DNA of 64,000 bases. Origin: Streptococcus chenjunshii. GTDB lineage: Bacteria; Bacillota; Bacilli; Lactobacillales; Streptococcaceae. A program made the position numbers and the translations under genes. The stretch is taken from NCBI RefSeq assembly GCF_003086355.1, contig NZ_CP031733.1, positions 620,001-684,000 on the forward strand, given 5' to 3'. The first letter of the stretch is position 1. Every line of letters begins with the position of its first letter. Under the pieces are notes generated by a model, which worked only from the letters and a program-made list of their open reading frames with translations, was not told where the DNA came from and made no database searches. This document shows, in pieces, positions 17,459 to 26,484 of this stretch.

Positions 17459-20110
17459 ATGTCAACACAACTTTCACCTAAATACAATCCGGCCGAGGTT
17501 GAGGCTGGGCGTTATCAAACTTGGTTGGACCAAGATGTTTTTAAGCCGTCGCGCGATAAGAAGGCCAAGCCTTATTCTATCGTGATTCCTCCGCCCAATG
17601 TGACGGGTAAACTCCACTTGGGGCACGCTTGGGACACGGCGCTTCAGGATATTATCATCCGTCAGAAGCGCATGCAGGGCTTTGACACGCTTTGGCTGCC
17701 GGGGATGGACCATGCAGGGATTGCCACTCAGGCCAAGGTTGAGGAGCGTCTGCGCGGGCAAGGGATCTCCCGCTACGATCTGGGCCGTGAGAAATTTTTG
17801 GATAAAGTCTGGGAATGGAAGGACGAGTATGCGGCCACCATCAAGGAGCAGTGGGGGAAACTGGGTCTTTCTCTTGATTATGCGCGTGAGCGCTTCACCC
17901 TTGATGAAGGGCTGTCAAAAGCTGTCCGCAAGGTCTTCGTTGAGCTTTATAAAAAAGGCTGGATTTACCGCGGTGAATTTATCATTAACTGGGACCCGGC
18001 TGCCAGAACAGCCCTGTCAGATATTGAGGTTATCCATAAGGACGTAGAAGGTGCCTTCTACCATATGAACTACATGCTTGAAGACGGTTCGCGCGCTTTA
18101 GAAGTTGCGACCACTCGTCCTGAAACCATGTTTGGCGATGTGGCTGTCGCTGTTAATCCGGAGGATCCGCGTTATAAGGATTTAATCGGCAGAAATGTCA
18201 TCTTGCCGATTGTCGATAAAGCAATCCCTATCGTGGCAGATGAGCACGCTGATCCTGAGTTTGGCACGGGTGTAGTAAAAATCACACCGGCTCATGACCC
18301 CAATGACTTTGAAGTCGGCCAGCGCCATAACCTGCCACAGGTCAATGTTATGAATGACGATGGCACCATGAATGAGTTGGCTGGTGAATTTGCCGGTATG
18401 GATCGTTTTGAGGCCCGCAAGGCAACGGTGGCTAAACTGGAAGAAATCGGTGCCCTTGTCAAGATTGAAAAACATGTCCATTCTGTCGGCCATTCAGAGC
18501 GTACAGGTGTTCCGGTCGAGCCGCGTCTGTCTGCCCAATGGTTTGTTAAGATGGATCAGCTGGCCAAGCATGCTATTGCCAATCAGGAAACCGATGACAG
18601 AGTTGATTTTTACCCAAAACGTTTCAATGACACCTTCCTGCAATGGATGGAAAATGTTCATGACTGGGTGATTTCCCGCCAGCTCTGGTGGGGACATCAA
18701 ATTCCTGCTTGGTACAATGCCGATGGAGATATTTATGTCGGCGAGGAAGCTCCTCAGGGAGATGGCTGGACACAGGACGAAGATGTTCTTGATACCTGGT
18801 TTTCGTCTGCCCTTTGGCCGTTTTCAACCATGGGCTGGCCTGATACAGAGTCAGAAGATTTCAAGCGTTACTTCCCAACGTCAACCCTTGTCACAGGCTA
18901 TGATATCATCTTTTTCTGGGTATCGCGTATGATTTTTCAATCTTTGGAATTTACCGGCCGCAGACCTTTCAAAAATGTCTTGCTTCACGGTCTTATCCGC
19001 GATGAACAGGGCCGCAAAATGTCCAAATCGCTTGGCAACGGAATTGATCCCATGGATGTTATCGATCAGTACGGTGCAGATGCCCTGCGCTGGTTCCTCT
19101 CTAACGGTTCTGCTCCGGGGCAGGATGTCCGCTTCTCCTATGAAAAAATGGATGCTAGCTGGAACTTCATTAACAAGATTTGGAATATCTCCCGTTACAT
19201 TCTCATGAATAATGACGGGCTGACTCTCAGCGAAGCTGCTGCCAATGCGGAGAAAGCCGCTGCCGGCACAGCCGGTAATGTGACAGACCGCTGGATTCTC
19301 CACAGCCTAAATAAGACAATTGAAAAAGTGACTGAAAACTTTGACAAATTTGAATTTGGCGTCGCAGGCCATATCCTCTATAATTTTATCTGGGATGAGT
19401 TTGCCGATTGGTATGTGGAACTGACTAAAGAAGTGCTTTACAGTGACAATGAAGATGAAAAAGTCATCACACGCTCTGTTCTGCTTTATACTTTGGATAA
19501 GATCCTGCGCCTGCTTCACCCTATCATGCCTTTTGTGACCGAAGAAATTTTTGGCCAATACGCTGAAGGCTCAATCGTAACAGCCGCTTATCCAACTGTT
19601 GATCCAGCTTTTGACAATGATGCTGCGCATTCTGGAGTCGAAAGCCTGAAAGCCCTCATTCGTGCGGTGCGAAATAGCAGGGCAGAGGTCAATGCTGCCC
19701 CAAGCAAACCTATTACCATCCTTATCAAAACAAGCGACAGTAAACTGGAACGTTTCTTCAAAGAGAACATCAGCTATATCAAGCGCTTCACCAATCCGGA
19801 ACATCTGGAAATCTCCAGCCGTATCGAGGCACCGGAACTGGCAATGTCCAGTGTTATTACGGGTGCTGAAATCTTCCTGCCGCTGGCTGACCTCCTCAAT
19901 GTTGATGAGGAACTGTCCCGACTCAGGAAAGAATTAAGCAAATGGCAGAAAGAGCTGGATATTGTCGGCAAAAAACTGGGCAACGAAAAATTTGTTGCCA
20001 AGGCCAAACCGGAAGTTGTCGAGAAAGAACGGCAAAAACAAGCCGACTACCAAGCCAAATACGACGCGACCCAAGAACGCATTGAAGAGATGGAAAAGCT
20101 GGTGGGGTAA
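17459..20110 (+). CDS. valS: Valyl-tRNA synthetase
   Basis: A class I aminoacyl-tRNA synthetase of 883 residues, the full bacterial length. It has the HIGH-type signature in [13 protein letters not shown], the KMSKS loop in [10 protein letters not shown], an editing domain between them, and a C-terminal coiled coil rich in Lys/Glu ([12 protein letters not shown]). The ATG at 17459 follows AAAGGA that overlaps the helicase stop. There is no room for its own promoter or T-box directly upstream. Expression must come from upstream, plausibly from the T-box leader 5.4 kb away. Confidence 0.97.
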   Translation: MSTQLSPKYNPAEVEAGRYQTWLDQDVFKPSRDKKAKPYSIVIPPPNVTGKLHLGHAWDTALQDIIIRQKRMQGFDTLWLPGMDHAGIATQAKVEERLRGQGISRYDLGREKFLDKVWEWKDEYAATIKEQWGKLGLSLDYARERFTLDEGLSKAVRKVFVELYKKGWIYRGEFIINWDPAARTALSDIEVIHKDVEGAFYHMNYMLEDGSRALEVATTRPETMFGDVAVAVNPEDPRYKDLIGRNVILPIVDKAIPIVADEHADPEFGTGVVKITPAHDPNDFEVGQRHNLPQVNVMNDDGTMNELAGEFAGMDRFEARKATVAKLEEIGALVKIEKHVHSVGHSERTGVPVEPRLSAQWFVKMDQLAKHAIANQETDDRVDFYPKRFNDTFLQWMENVHDWVISRQLWWGHQIPAWYNADGDIYVGEEAPQGDGWTQDEDVLDTWFSSALWPFSTMGWPDTESEDFKRYFPTSTLVTGYDIIFFWVSRMIFQSLEFTGRRPFKNVLLHGLIRDEQGRKMSKSLGNGIDPMDVIDQYGADALRWFLSNGSAPGQDVRFSYEKMDASWNFINKIWNISRYILMNNDGLTLSEAAANAEKAAAGTAGNVTDRWILHSLNKTIEKVTENFDKFEFGVAGHILYNFIWDEFADWYVELTKEVLYSDNEDEKVITRSVLLYTLDKILRLLHPIMPFVTEEIFGQYAEGSIVTAAYPTVDPAFDNDAAHSGVESLKALIRAVRNSRAEVNAAPSKPITILIKTSDSKLERFFKENISYIKRFTNPEHLEISSRIEAPELAMSSVITGAEIFLPLADLLNVDEELSRLRKELSKWQKELDIVGKKLGNEKFVAKAKPEVVEKERQKQADYQAKYDATQERIEEMEKLVG

Positions 20111-20227
20111 ATTATGTTTTTGAAAGAAAACTTTCAGCTTCACTTAAGGAAAGCTCTGTATACTATAAATATCCTAGCGATAGGAATCCAAAAACTTCCT
20201 AGTGCTTTTGTCTTTCAGGGCACTAGG

Positions 20228-20306
20228 CTCCGAAGGTTCTCCGGACCTTTGGAGTTTTCATCAATCTCCTAACCAAGTCCGGCTCACAGCTGGGCTTGGT
20301 TTTTGT
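20228..20306 (+). terminator. Tandem terminators after valS
   Basis: CTCCGAAGGT/ACCTTTGGAG followed by TTTT (20228-20257), then ACCAAGTCC/GGGCTTGGT followed by TTTTT (20273-20306). Both are GC-rich stems with T-runs. Confidence 0.82.
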
Positions 20307-20450
20307 ATAAACAGAAAAATATTGCAGCTTATTTTCATATATGAGAATAGAACTGAAAGGCTGCATCTTTTGGTATAATAAATACAATTAATTTTTTGCC
20401 GCATCATTAAAAGATAGCTTGCAGCTTATTTCACAATAAAATGTATCCGC

Positions 20451-20480
20451 TTACAAAATAATAGGAATGTATGGTATAAT
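20451..20480 (+). promoter_or_regulatory. Promoter of the former cas operon
   Basis: TTACAA (20451-20456) and a TGn-extended TATAAT (20475-20480) with an 18-bp spacer, 42 nt before the cas3 fragment ATG. It appears intact although the operon is gone. Confidence 0.65.
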
Positions 20481-20522
20481 CAAGCTATTAGTACTGCCAA
20501 ACATAAATAACAGGTATAAAAC

Positions 20523-20732
20523 ATGAAAAATATAATATTAGCGCACTATGACCGTGAGTCAGGAGAAAAACAGTCTTTAGAAGAGCACTCCTTCAATGTG
20601 GCTCAAAAAGCAAAGAAAGAAGCACAAGTTAGTGGATTGAAACCTATCCGCTTTAACCAGAAACTCTCCACCCTCTCGTCGCACCCTTCGCGGGTGCGTG
20701 GATTGAAATTAATGAGATTAAATCTGGTTTAA
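20523..20732 (+). pseudogene. cas3: N-terminal remnant of cas3 (type I-C CRISPR-Cas)
   Basis: The first ~37 codons read like the start of a Cas3 HD-nuclease domain: LAHYDRESGEKQSLEEH followed by NVAQKAKK. The frame then runs straight into a partial CRISPR repeat, a spacer and one full repeat, and stops. The rest of cas3 and all of cas5, cas8c, cas7, cas4, cas1 and cas2 are missing. In S. mutans UA159 a type I-C locus sits near valS (from memory), which fits. The fragment cannot be functional. Confidence 0.75.
20632..20709 (+). CRISPR. Type I-C CRISPR remnant: partial repeat, one spacer, one full repeat
   Basis: The full 32-nt repeat at 20678-20709 starts GTCGCACCCTTCGC, contains the GCACCC/GGGTGC hairpin and ends GTGGATTGAAAT, the classic subtype I-C repeat. 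A 12-nt partial repeat GTGGATTGAAAC is at 20632-20643. The 34-nt segment 20644-20677 between them has normal I-C spacer length. Confidence 0.85.
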
Positions 20733-20801
20733 CAATTTCATGACAAAAGAGATGAATAGGGTTCATTTATTTCGTTTTTGGATTAGAAAGGAACCGCAGC
20801 A

Positions 20802-21368
20802 ATGAGCAAGAACTTAGAGGCTATGAGTCTGGAAGAGCTTTGGAAGCTTTTTCCTATCTTTTTGGTGGCGCATAAGGAAGACTGGAAGCTATGGTACGAA
20901 GAGGAAAAAGATGCTATTTTATCTTTGTTGCCAAGCGATTTAGCTGTTAGAATCAACCATATTGGCAGTACGGCTGTTCCTAGGATTTGGGCTAAGGATA
21001 TCGTGGATATCATGCTGGAAGTGAAAGACTGCTGTGCTCTTAAGCGGGTAAAAGAACTTCTGCTAGCTAATGGCTGGCGCTGTATGAATGAGAGTGAAGG
21101 GCGCATAGTACTTAATAAAGGCTACACAGAAGCTGGTTTTGCAGAACGTGTTTTTCATCTGCATTTACGCCTGTACGGTGACTGTGATGAACTGTATTTT
21201 CGTGACTATTTATGCAGGCACCCAGAGATTGCCAAAGATTATGAGCGTTTAAAACTGTCGCTTTGGAAAAACTTTGAACATAACCGTGATGGTTACACAG
21301 AGGCAAAAACTGACTTTATCAGACAGTATACTGAGTTAGGGAAAAGTGAATCTGCCAGGATAAATTGA
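20802..21368 (+). CDS. GrpB-like (UPF0157) nucleotidyltransferase-fold protein
   Basis: A 188-residue protein with the UPF0157 pattern: RINHIGSTAVPRIWAKDIVDIML near residue 50 and the H-x-H-containing VFHLHLRLYG later. The fold belongs to the nucleotidyltransferase superfamily; biochemical roles vary and none is established for this protein. The ATG at 20802 follows GAAAGGAA. It is a solitary accessory gene just after the CRISPR scar. Confidence 0.82.
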   Translation: MSKNLEAMSLEELWKLFPIFLVAHKEDWKLWYEEEKDAILSLLPSDLAVRINHIGSTAVPRIWAKDIVDIMLEVKDCCALKRVKELLLANGWRCMNESEGRIVLNKGYTEAGFAERVFHLHLRLYGDCDELYFRDYLCRHPEIAKDYERLKLSLWKNFEHNRDGYTEAKTDFIRQYTELGKSESARIN

Positions 21369-21428
21369 TGCCTGAGGAATCTTTGATTTTACTGATTTCA
21401 GCAGATTTGCGTTTGAATAGAGGTGCAT

Positions 21429-22049
21429 ATGATGGTTATTCATCAATATCATTCTTACTGGAATCACAATACTGCCTATTTTTCTTGGATTAGCAGGCAC
21501 CTGTCTGATACAAAGCAGCGGGTCTTAGATGTGGGCTGCGGTGATGGGAGTTTAGCCTTGTATCTAGCAAAGCAAGGGCATACGGTAGTTGGCCTTGATT
21601 CTTTTGCGCCTTGTATTCTGCGAGCGGAAGAAAGCGCCAAGGAGCAGAAAAATCTGCGCTTTTACCACAGTTATTTTGAAAATTTTGTAGCTGACGAAAG
21701 ATTTGATGCTGTGGTATTTGTTGCTTCTCTGCATCATATGGATATGTCGGCAGCTATTCAAAAGGCGATTAGTTTGCTCAAGCCGAACGGTCAGCTTTTA
21801 ATTGTTGGGCTGGCCAAACCAGCAACTATTATGGATTGGCTGATCGAAGCAGGCAGAGTTATTCCCGTCAAACTGAGCCGTTTCAAACATCATATGCTTA
21901 GCAGCGAAGCTATAGGCCTTCCAGTTCTCTATGACTACCCGAGTATGAAGGCGGTTCGGCAGCTGCTAAAGGCGGAACTGAAAGGAGCCAAATTAAAACA
22001 AGGCCTCTATTGCCGTTATCTGCTTAGCTGGCGAAAAAACAGAGACTGA
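21429..22049 (+). CDS. Class I SAM-dependent methyltransferase
   Basis: About 206 residues with motif I VLDVGCGDGSLALYLA and the post-I acidic residue in VVGLDSF. FDAVVFVASLHHM serves as motif II and LLKPNGQLLIVG as motif III. These identify a small-molecule or lipid type methyltransferase without telling the substrate. The start is ATG at 21429 or 21432, with AGAGG upstream; a GTG at 21423 overlaps that site and is less likely. Confidence 0.82.
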   Translation: MMVIHQYHSYWNHNTAYFSWISRHLSDTKQRVLDVGCGDGSLALYLAKQGHTVVGLDSFAPCILRAEESAKEQKNLRFYHSYFENFVADERFDAVVFVASLHHMDMSAAIQKAISLLKPNGQLLIVGLAKPATIMDWLIEAGRVIPVKLSRFKHHMLSSEAIGLPVLYDYPSMKAVRQLLKAELKGAKLKQGLYCRYLLSWRKNRD

Positions 22050-22167
22050 TGTAACTGTGAATATAAAAAGCTTGTGAAAAAGGTAATTGTGGTTATGAGA
22101 CGGGGTAAACAGTCCGAAAGCCAGAATTTAGGAAGTAAGGAGCTTTATAATTTGGAGTTCTGTCCGC

Positions 22168-22648
22168 TCCTAGTCGTCTTGGCAGGGGCGCGTCTGCGAA
22201 ATCACAGATTTCGGACTTACCGCCAGCCGTGGACGTCTGAAGGCTTTGCCGTCTTAGCAGCCGACCGCACCCTTCTAGTCGTCTTGGCAGGGGTGCGTCT
22301 GCGAAATCACAGATTTCGGACTTACCGCCATTTTCCTACGGATTTTTACACGGCCTTTGTATCTTGTTGGAATTGAACACGGCCTAAAATCCTAGTGAAA
22401 AAGATGGCTGTCATCGTGATGCTTAGGCATCACTTGCCATCCCCTATTTTCCTACGGATTTTTACACGGCCTTTGTATCTTGTGAATTGAACACGACTTA
22501 AATGCTGAGGGGAAAAGAGACACAATCGTTGGAAGCGTTGGCGACTTACGAGTGTGGCTGCTCTGTGAGTATAAAACTTCCTAGAAACTAAAGTTTCTTC
22601 GTCAGTCTCCCTATTTTCCCATTGCGTTCTTAACGGCCTTTGTATTTT
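22168..22648 (+). repeat. Intergenic hairpin repeat, run D (three copies)
   Basis: D1 (about 22168-22365) lacks a clear left arm and carries two copies of the 105-bp-type module. D2 is 22370-22481 with a GTGATGC/GCATCAC hairpin. D3 is 22484-22648 with AATGC/GCGTT and GGGGAAAA/TTTTCCC arms. The run ends 21 nt before the acetyltransferase ATG. Confidence 0.88.
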
Positions 22649-22669
22649 GATAAAAGGAGGGGAGGCTGT

Positions 22670-23143
22670 ATGTCATTTATGATTCGCCCCATGCTCCCAG
22701 AAGAGTATCCGCTTTTAGAGGAGTTTCTTTATCAGGCTATTTTTGTGCCGGAAGGTTTTCCGGCACCCGACAGGAAGATTATTCGACTGCCGGAGCTGCA
22801 GCTCTATATCAAAGATTTTGGCAAAGCACCGCATGATCAGGCAATGGTAGCAGAAGCAGAGGGGCAGGTTGTAGGTGCTGCTTGGGTACGGATAATGGCC
22901 GATTATGGTCATATTGATGATGAGACACCGTCACTGTCGGTTTCGCTGCTGCCTGCTTATCGCGGTAAGGGCATAGGAAAGGTCTTACTGGAGACTTTTC
23001 TGGCCAGTCTCAAAAAAGGAGGCTGCTGCAAAGTGTCCTTGTCTGTTCAAAAAGCTAATCCAGCCGTTCATCTTTACCGTCAGCTGGGGTTTCATGTTTT
23101 TAAGCAAAATCAGGAGGATTTTGTCATGGTTTGCCGGCTGTAA
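22670..23143 (+). CDS. GNAT-family N-acetyltransferase
   Basis: A 157-residue acetyltransferase with SVSLLPAYRGKGIGKVLLE, the acetyl-CoA-binding motif A of GNAT enzymes, followed by NPAVHLYRQLGFHVF. The N-terminus (MIRPMLPEEYPLLEEFLYQ) is typical of uncharacterised streptococcal members. The ATG at 22670 is 15 nt past AAAGGAGG of the repeat junction, with a second GGAGG closer in. The substrate is unknown. Confidence 0.86.
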   Translation: MSFMIRPMLPEEYPLLEEFLYQAIFVPEGFPAPDRKIIRLPELQLYIKDFGKAPHDQAMVAEAEGQVVGAAWVRIMADYGHIDDETPSLSVSLLPAYRGKGIGKVLLETFLASLKKGGCCKVSLSVQKANPAVHLYRQLGFHVFKQNQEDFVMVCRL

Positions 23144-23239
23144 CGGCTGTTTTCAGAGTCTGCCTGCAATTTAGTCTGTATAGGAGAGACAGCAGATGAA
23201 TCTGCCGCTTCGGTTAAATAAGACATAGGAGGAATAGGA

Positions 23240-23755
23240 ATGACCTTATCTTTATTGGCCTTTCTTAATATTGTACTTTTTATGCTTCATGAATTTGAAG
23301 AGATTATCAGAGTTTGTCCTTGGATTGACAAGAAAGGTGATGACCCCAAATTTGCTAAGGAAATGTTTATTGCGGGAAAGGCACATTACCTTTCTTCGGA
23401 AACTTTAGCAGCTTTAATTTTAGAAGAGTTTTTTCTGGCTAGTCTGCTTTTATTTGCGGGGATTGTTCTTCGTCTGCCGGAATTAGTTTTGGCAATCACA
23501 TTAGATCATACTTTGCATTTATTTGCACATATCGCTCAGGCTGTTGCTTTTCGTACTTGGGTGCCTGGCAGTATCACGGCTGTTTTAACCATGCCTGTAA
23601 TTCTAATGACTATTGCTGTCTTTATTTTTTCTCAATCCCTTAATTGGACTCTTTTGTTTCTTTTGACAATCAGTATTTTTGCAGCTCTGCTGCTTAATTT
23701 GCGTTTCCTCCACAGCCAAGCTGCAAATGTTGAACAGTGGCTGCGTTCCGGATGA
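23240..23755 (+). CDS. HXXEE domain membrane protein
   Basis: A 171-residue, four-to-five-span membrane protein. The name-giving motif is in FMLHEFEEII (H-x-x-E-E) near residue 17, and a later conserved-looking histidine pair is in LDHTLHLFAHIAQA. The HXXEE family is widespread and its function is unknown; buried His/Glu residues suggest metal or proton chemistry. An AGGAGG precedes the ATG. Confidence 0.75.
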   Translation: MTLSLLAFLNIVLFMLHEFEEIIRVCPWIDKKGDDPKFAKEMFIAGKAHYLSSETLAALILEEFFLASLLLFAGIVLRLPELVLAITLDHTLHLFAHIAQAVAFRTWVPGSITAVLTMPVILMTIAVFIFSQSLNWTLLFLLTISIFAALLLNLRFLHSQAANVEQWLRSG

Positions 23756-23843
23756 AGTTCAAAAGTGCGCTGCTTTTTGGCCGCATTCACCTAAAAGGAG
23801 CTGCCTTTCTAGTAACGGAACGATTTTTCTGCTGGAGGAGTTT

Positions 23844-24682
23844 ATGACCTTTGCTTATCGAAACGCGAATTTAACTGTTTTTGCTCTTTATTTTTTCTGC
23901 TTTTTCTGCCGCTTATTAGATTACTTTATTCTGCGGACAGATCAGACTTTTTGGAATGAGGCCTTTATTCATAAACTGGCTGGCATTGCTGTCCTTGCAC
24001 TTGCCCTTAAGTATTGCCAGTTAAGCTGGCAGGGCATAGGATTTGCTAAGACAGGCATTCTCAGGAATAGTTGCTGTGGTCTGTGTTTTGCTGCCTTGGT
24101 CTTTATTTTTGCCTACAGTATAGAGATTTGGCTTTTACTTAGTCAGGGGAGATTTTCAGGTCTTGACATTTATGTCAGCGGTTTCGGTTTTGATAAAAAC
24201 CTAGGTAAAGAAAGCGGCATTCTCTTTTTTCTTATCTGTATGATTGGCAATATCACAATGTTATCATGGAAGAAGGCATTTTTCGCGGTCTCTTTCAAAA
24301 ACTGTTTGAAAGACGGTACAGTTTTATCACTGCTGCTGTTTTCTCCGCTCTTCTTTTTGGTTTGTGGCATATTGTTGGCCCAATACGAAATTTTTTTGAT
24401 GGTGAGGTCAATGCAGCGGGGATGATAGTTAATGCGGCACTGCTGGCAGCTGTTTCCGCTCTTGTCGGTTTTAGATATTCTTTGATGGCTAAGCTGACTG
24501 ACAGTCTCTATATGGGGATGGCCGATCATTTTTTTAATAATACTATCATCAATATGCTTCATGTATGGTCAGTAGGCGGCAGCGATGAACTTTTGTTTAT
24601 CAGGATTGGAGCCGCTCAGATTTTGTCTTTTAGTCTTGTTTTAATCTGCTATCTGGCTAATAAACATAGAAAAACAAGCTAA
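23844..24682 (+). pseudogene. Frameshifted CPBP-family (CAAX/bacteriocin-processing) intramembrane protease
   Basis: The frame starting at ATG 23844 (after GGAGG) encodes the N-terminal membrane spans up to about 24255. The catalytic part, MEEGIFRG (E-E-x-x-x-R), FGLWH and DHFFNN, continues in another frame from 24266 to 24682. One net base is missing or two are extra at about 24250-24266. A single protein of about 280 residues is expected when intact. CPBP proteases act in bacteriocin immunity or processing. A sequencing error cannot be excluded. Confidence 0.75.
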
Positions 24683-24704
24683 ATAAAGAATGTACTAAAG
24701 GATT

Positions 24705-24740
24705 CAGTTCTGCGTCATTGCTAAGAACTGTTTTTTTTTT
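24705..24740 (+). terminator. Terminator after the CPBP protease gene
   Basis: CAGTTCT pairs with AGAACTG, followed by ten T residues. Confidence 0.85.
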
Positions 24741-24851
24741 GCATTTTAATATCGGGCAGCTTCAGTCACAACAAATATTAAAGGAAGCTGATGTTAGTCT
24801 GAACCTGTATAAAGAAAGGTTGTAATACTATATCTGAAAGGAATCTCTGAT

Positions 24852-25073
24852 ATGAAAAATGCAATTAAAAATTTCATCAGTTTGTTTTTAATCCTTGTTT
24901 TTCTCATTTTATTTTTAAAAAACTCTGTTCTAATAATGTTTTCCGGTTCTGGTTTAGGTTTGATGATTGCTAAAGAGCTGATGCAGACACACGGCGGAGA
25001 GATTTACTTGCAGTTTCCGCCTGCTCCTCCCTACAGAACACAGTTTATTTTAACCTTTCCGCTTTCGGACTGA
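24852..25073 (+). pseudogene. Chimeric fragment: short membrane segment fused to a histidine-kinase C-terminus
   Basis: The 73-residue frame has an N-terminal hydrophobic stretch (NFISLFLILVFLILFL) followed by GSGLGLMIAKELMQTHGGEI, the G2 box and end of a sensor histidine kinase ATPase domain. The kinase lacks its H box, N box and G1 box, so it cannot be active. The two halves probably come from different genes joined by deletion. A ribosome site (AAAGGAA) precedes the ATG, so the fusion may still be translated. Confidence 0.65.
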
Positions 25074-25132
25074 TCAGCAGCTGCCTCATACAAAGTTAGT
25101 GCAGATACTGCTGTTTTTTAGCATTGTAAAAA

Positions 25133-25281
25133 GAAAAGTGGGACAACAATCGGGAAATCGTCATAAAGTGACGCTTTCGATTTGCCCTCCCGCCTTCCTA
25201 ATCAACTGCTGCGCAAACGGAACTGTTAAAAAAAGTAAAACGAGGCAGGACTTTTGTCCAAGGCCGCTGAAAAGTCATCTC
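25133..25281. repeat. GTGGGACAA intergenic repeat, copy 1
   Basis: It begins GTGGGACAACAATCGGGAAA and ends near GAGGCAGGACTTTTGTCC, matching the copy at 49340-49518 at both ends. The core 25193-25216 (CCTTCCTAATCAACTG...) is the reverse complement of the corresponding core of the other copy. Confidence 0.75.
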
Positions 25282-25328
25282 AGTGAAAATACCAACAAAC
25301 AAACTGATAGAAAATCAATAAAAACAAA

Positions 25329-25388
25329 TTAAAAAACGAACGATATAAACTTAGTCCCGTTTGACTAGTATAAATCATTCGTTTTTTA
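25329..25388. terminator. Bidirectional terminator
   Basis: AAAAAACGAACGAT pairs with ATCATTCGTTTTTT, with TAGTC/GACTA extending the stem. It lies between the kinase fragment and the convergent TauE-like gene. Confidence 0.78.
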
Positions 25389-25475
25389 CCGGCTTGGTTT
25401 TTCTTTCGCAGACTTTTTCAGTGATCTTCTTTTGTCCCAGCTTCTTTTTAGAATACTGATCTGTTCTGAGAAAAT

Positions 25476-26357
25476 TTATTTGGCGCGGATAAGACCAGAA
25501 CGTAGCAGCAGCAGCCCTGTATAAAGAGCAATAAAAACAACTAAAATTTTAAGCTTATCGATATCCAGACTGGTCAAGAAAAACGCTGCGATTAAAACAC
25601 CGATAACACCGCCAATGGTAATACCTAAGACTCCGGGCCAGTGTACTCTGCCAGATTCAATAAATTGTTTGGAGCCAGCAATCATAATCATGGCTGCATT
25701 GAGCATCATAACCGGAAGGGCGACAGCTGGGCTGATTCCCATCAGCGAGAAGAAAATCAGCTCGGGCGCATAATTTCCCAGTCCCATGCTCATCAGCATG
25801 CCGATGATAAAGTCAAAAACAACGCCGATAAGCAATTTGATGCCTGAGAGTCCGCGAATATTATTGGCGATATCTGCCCCGGGGTTGGTCAGCATGCGAT
25901 AAACCATGAAAAACGCTGCGATAATCAGCAGAATGCCTAAAATCAGCTGTACTTTCTGGGTGTTCCAGTTCTTGGTCAGCCGGGCTCCAAAAAAAGCCCC
26001 CGAAAAGGCCGCAGCAGCCATACAGATTAAAGTGGTCAGCTCCACCTGAACAATGGTGATAAAACACAGGGCCTCAACCAAAACAGGAATGACATGAGCT
26101 GTAGTCATAGTCGCTGGGATTTGCCGATCGTCTTTAACCAGCTGCGTAGCCTTAAAAAGAGTCGTTGTCGTAGCAAAGGTTCCAATTCCCAGTGTGTCCA
26201 GTAAATCAGTAACAAGACCGATTCCAAAGCCGGTAAAAAATTTATCGGTTAAGCGGACACGATGTCTGCGGGCATTCCGGAGAATCAGGTAAACCACCCA
26301 AATAATTAAACTGACCAGCAGCAGCTGAATCATGCGAAGAATAAATTGATTTGCCAT
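25476..26357 (-). CDS. TauE/SafE-family (DUF81) membrane transporter, probable sulfite or sulfonate exporter
   Basis: A 293-residue protein with about eight membrane spans and the two-fold TauE/SafE layout (GIGLVTDLLDTLGIG near the start, a second half with GLGNYAPELIFFSLMG). Family members export sulfite or organosulfonates, and CstR regulons of other Firmicutes often include one. Here it is 18 kb from cstR and has no matching operator that I saw. The ATG at 26357 lies 6 nt after a perfect -10 box with no ribosome site, predicting a leaderless mRNA. Confidence 0.82.
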   Translation of the reverse strand: MANQFILRMIQLLLVSLIIWVVYLILRNARRHRVRLTDKFFTGFGIGLVTDLLDTLGIGTFATTTTLFKATQLVKDDRQIPATMTTAHVIPVLVEALCFITIVQVELTTLICMAAAAFSGAFFGARLTKNWNTQKVQLILGILLIIAAFFMVYRMLTNPGADIANNIRGLSGIKLLIGVVFDFIIGMLMSMGLGNYAPELIFFSLMGISPAVALPVMMLNAAMIMIAGSKQFIESGRVHWPGVLGITIGGVIGVLIAAFFLTSLDIDKLKILVVFIALYTGLLLLRSGLIRAK

Positions 26358-26363
26358 AGACCT

Positions 26364-26392
26364 ATTATAGTAGATTAGAGCCATTAAGTAAA
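26364..26392 (-). promoter_or_regulatory. Promoter of the TauE-like gene, predicted leaderless
   Basis: On the minus strand TTTACT (26392-26387), a 17-bp spacer and TATAAT (26369-26364). Only AGGTCT separates it from the ATG. Confidence 0.7.
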
Positions 26393-26484
26393 TATACAGA
26401 GCCTTTTTCCACCTGATTATTTCCCTGTTAAAGCAGCCTTCTTTCCTTTTTGGTATAATAAAAAGAAAAAGGAAAGAAGCCATC

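Larger units (their letters stand above)
20111..20522. other. Intergenic stretch between valS and the cas3 remnant
   Basis: It holds the valS terminators, a TATAAT at 20374 and the promoter described at 20451. No gene was found. Confidence 0.5.
25074..25475. other. Intergenic stretch with a GTGGGACAA repeat and a terminator
   Basis: There is no gene. It holds repeat copy 25133-25281, the hairpin at 25329-25388 and the word TTTTGTCCCAGCTTC at 25431, which belongs to the same repeat vocabulary. Confidence 0.55.

Noticed and set aside
22074..22376. Open frame over repeat run D
   Set aside because: It is made of the 105-bp-type modules (repeated LVVLAGxRLRNHRFRTYR) and is an artefact of the repeat.
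24266..24682. Separate short gene starting MEEGIFRG
   Set aside because: It begins at the protease catalytic motif with no N-terminal spans or ribosome site; it is the displaced half of the frameshifted CPBP gene.
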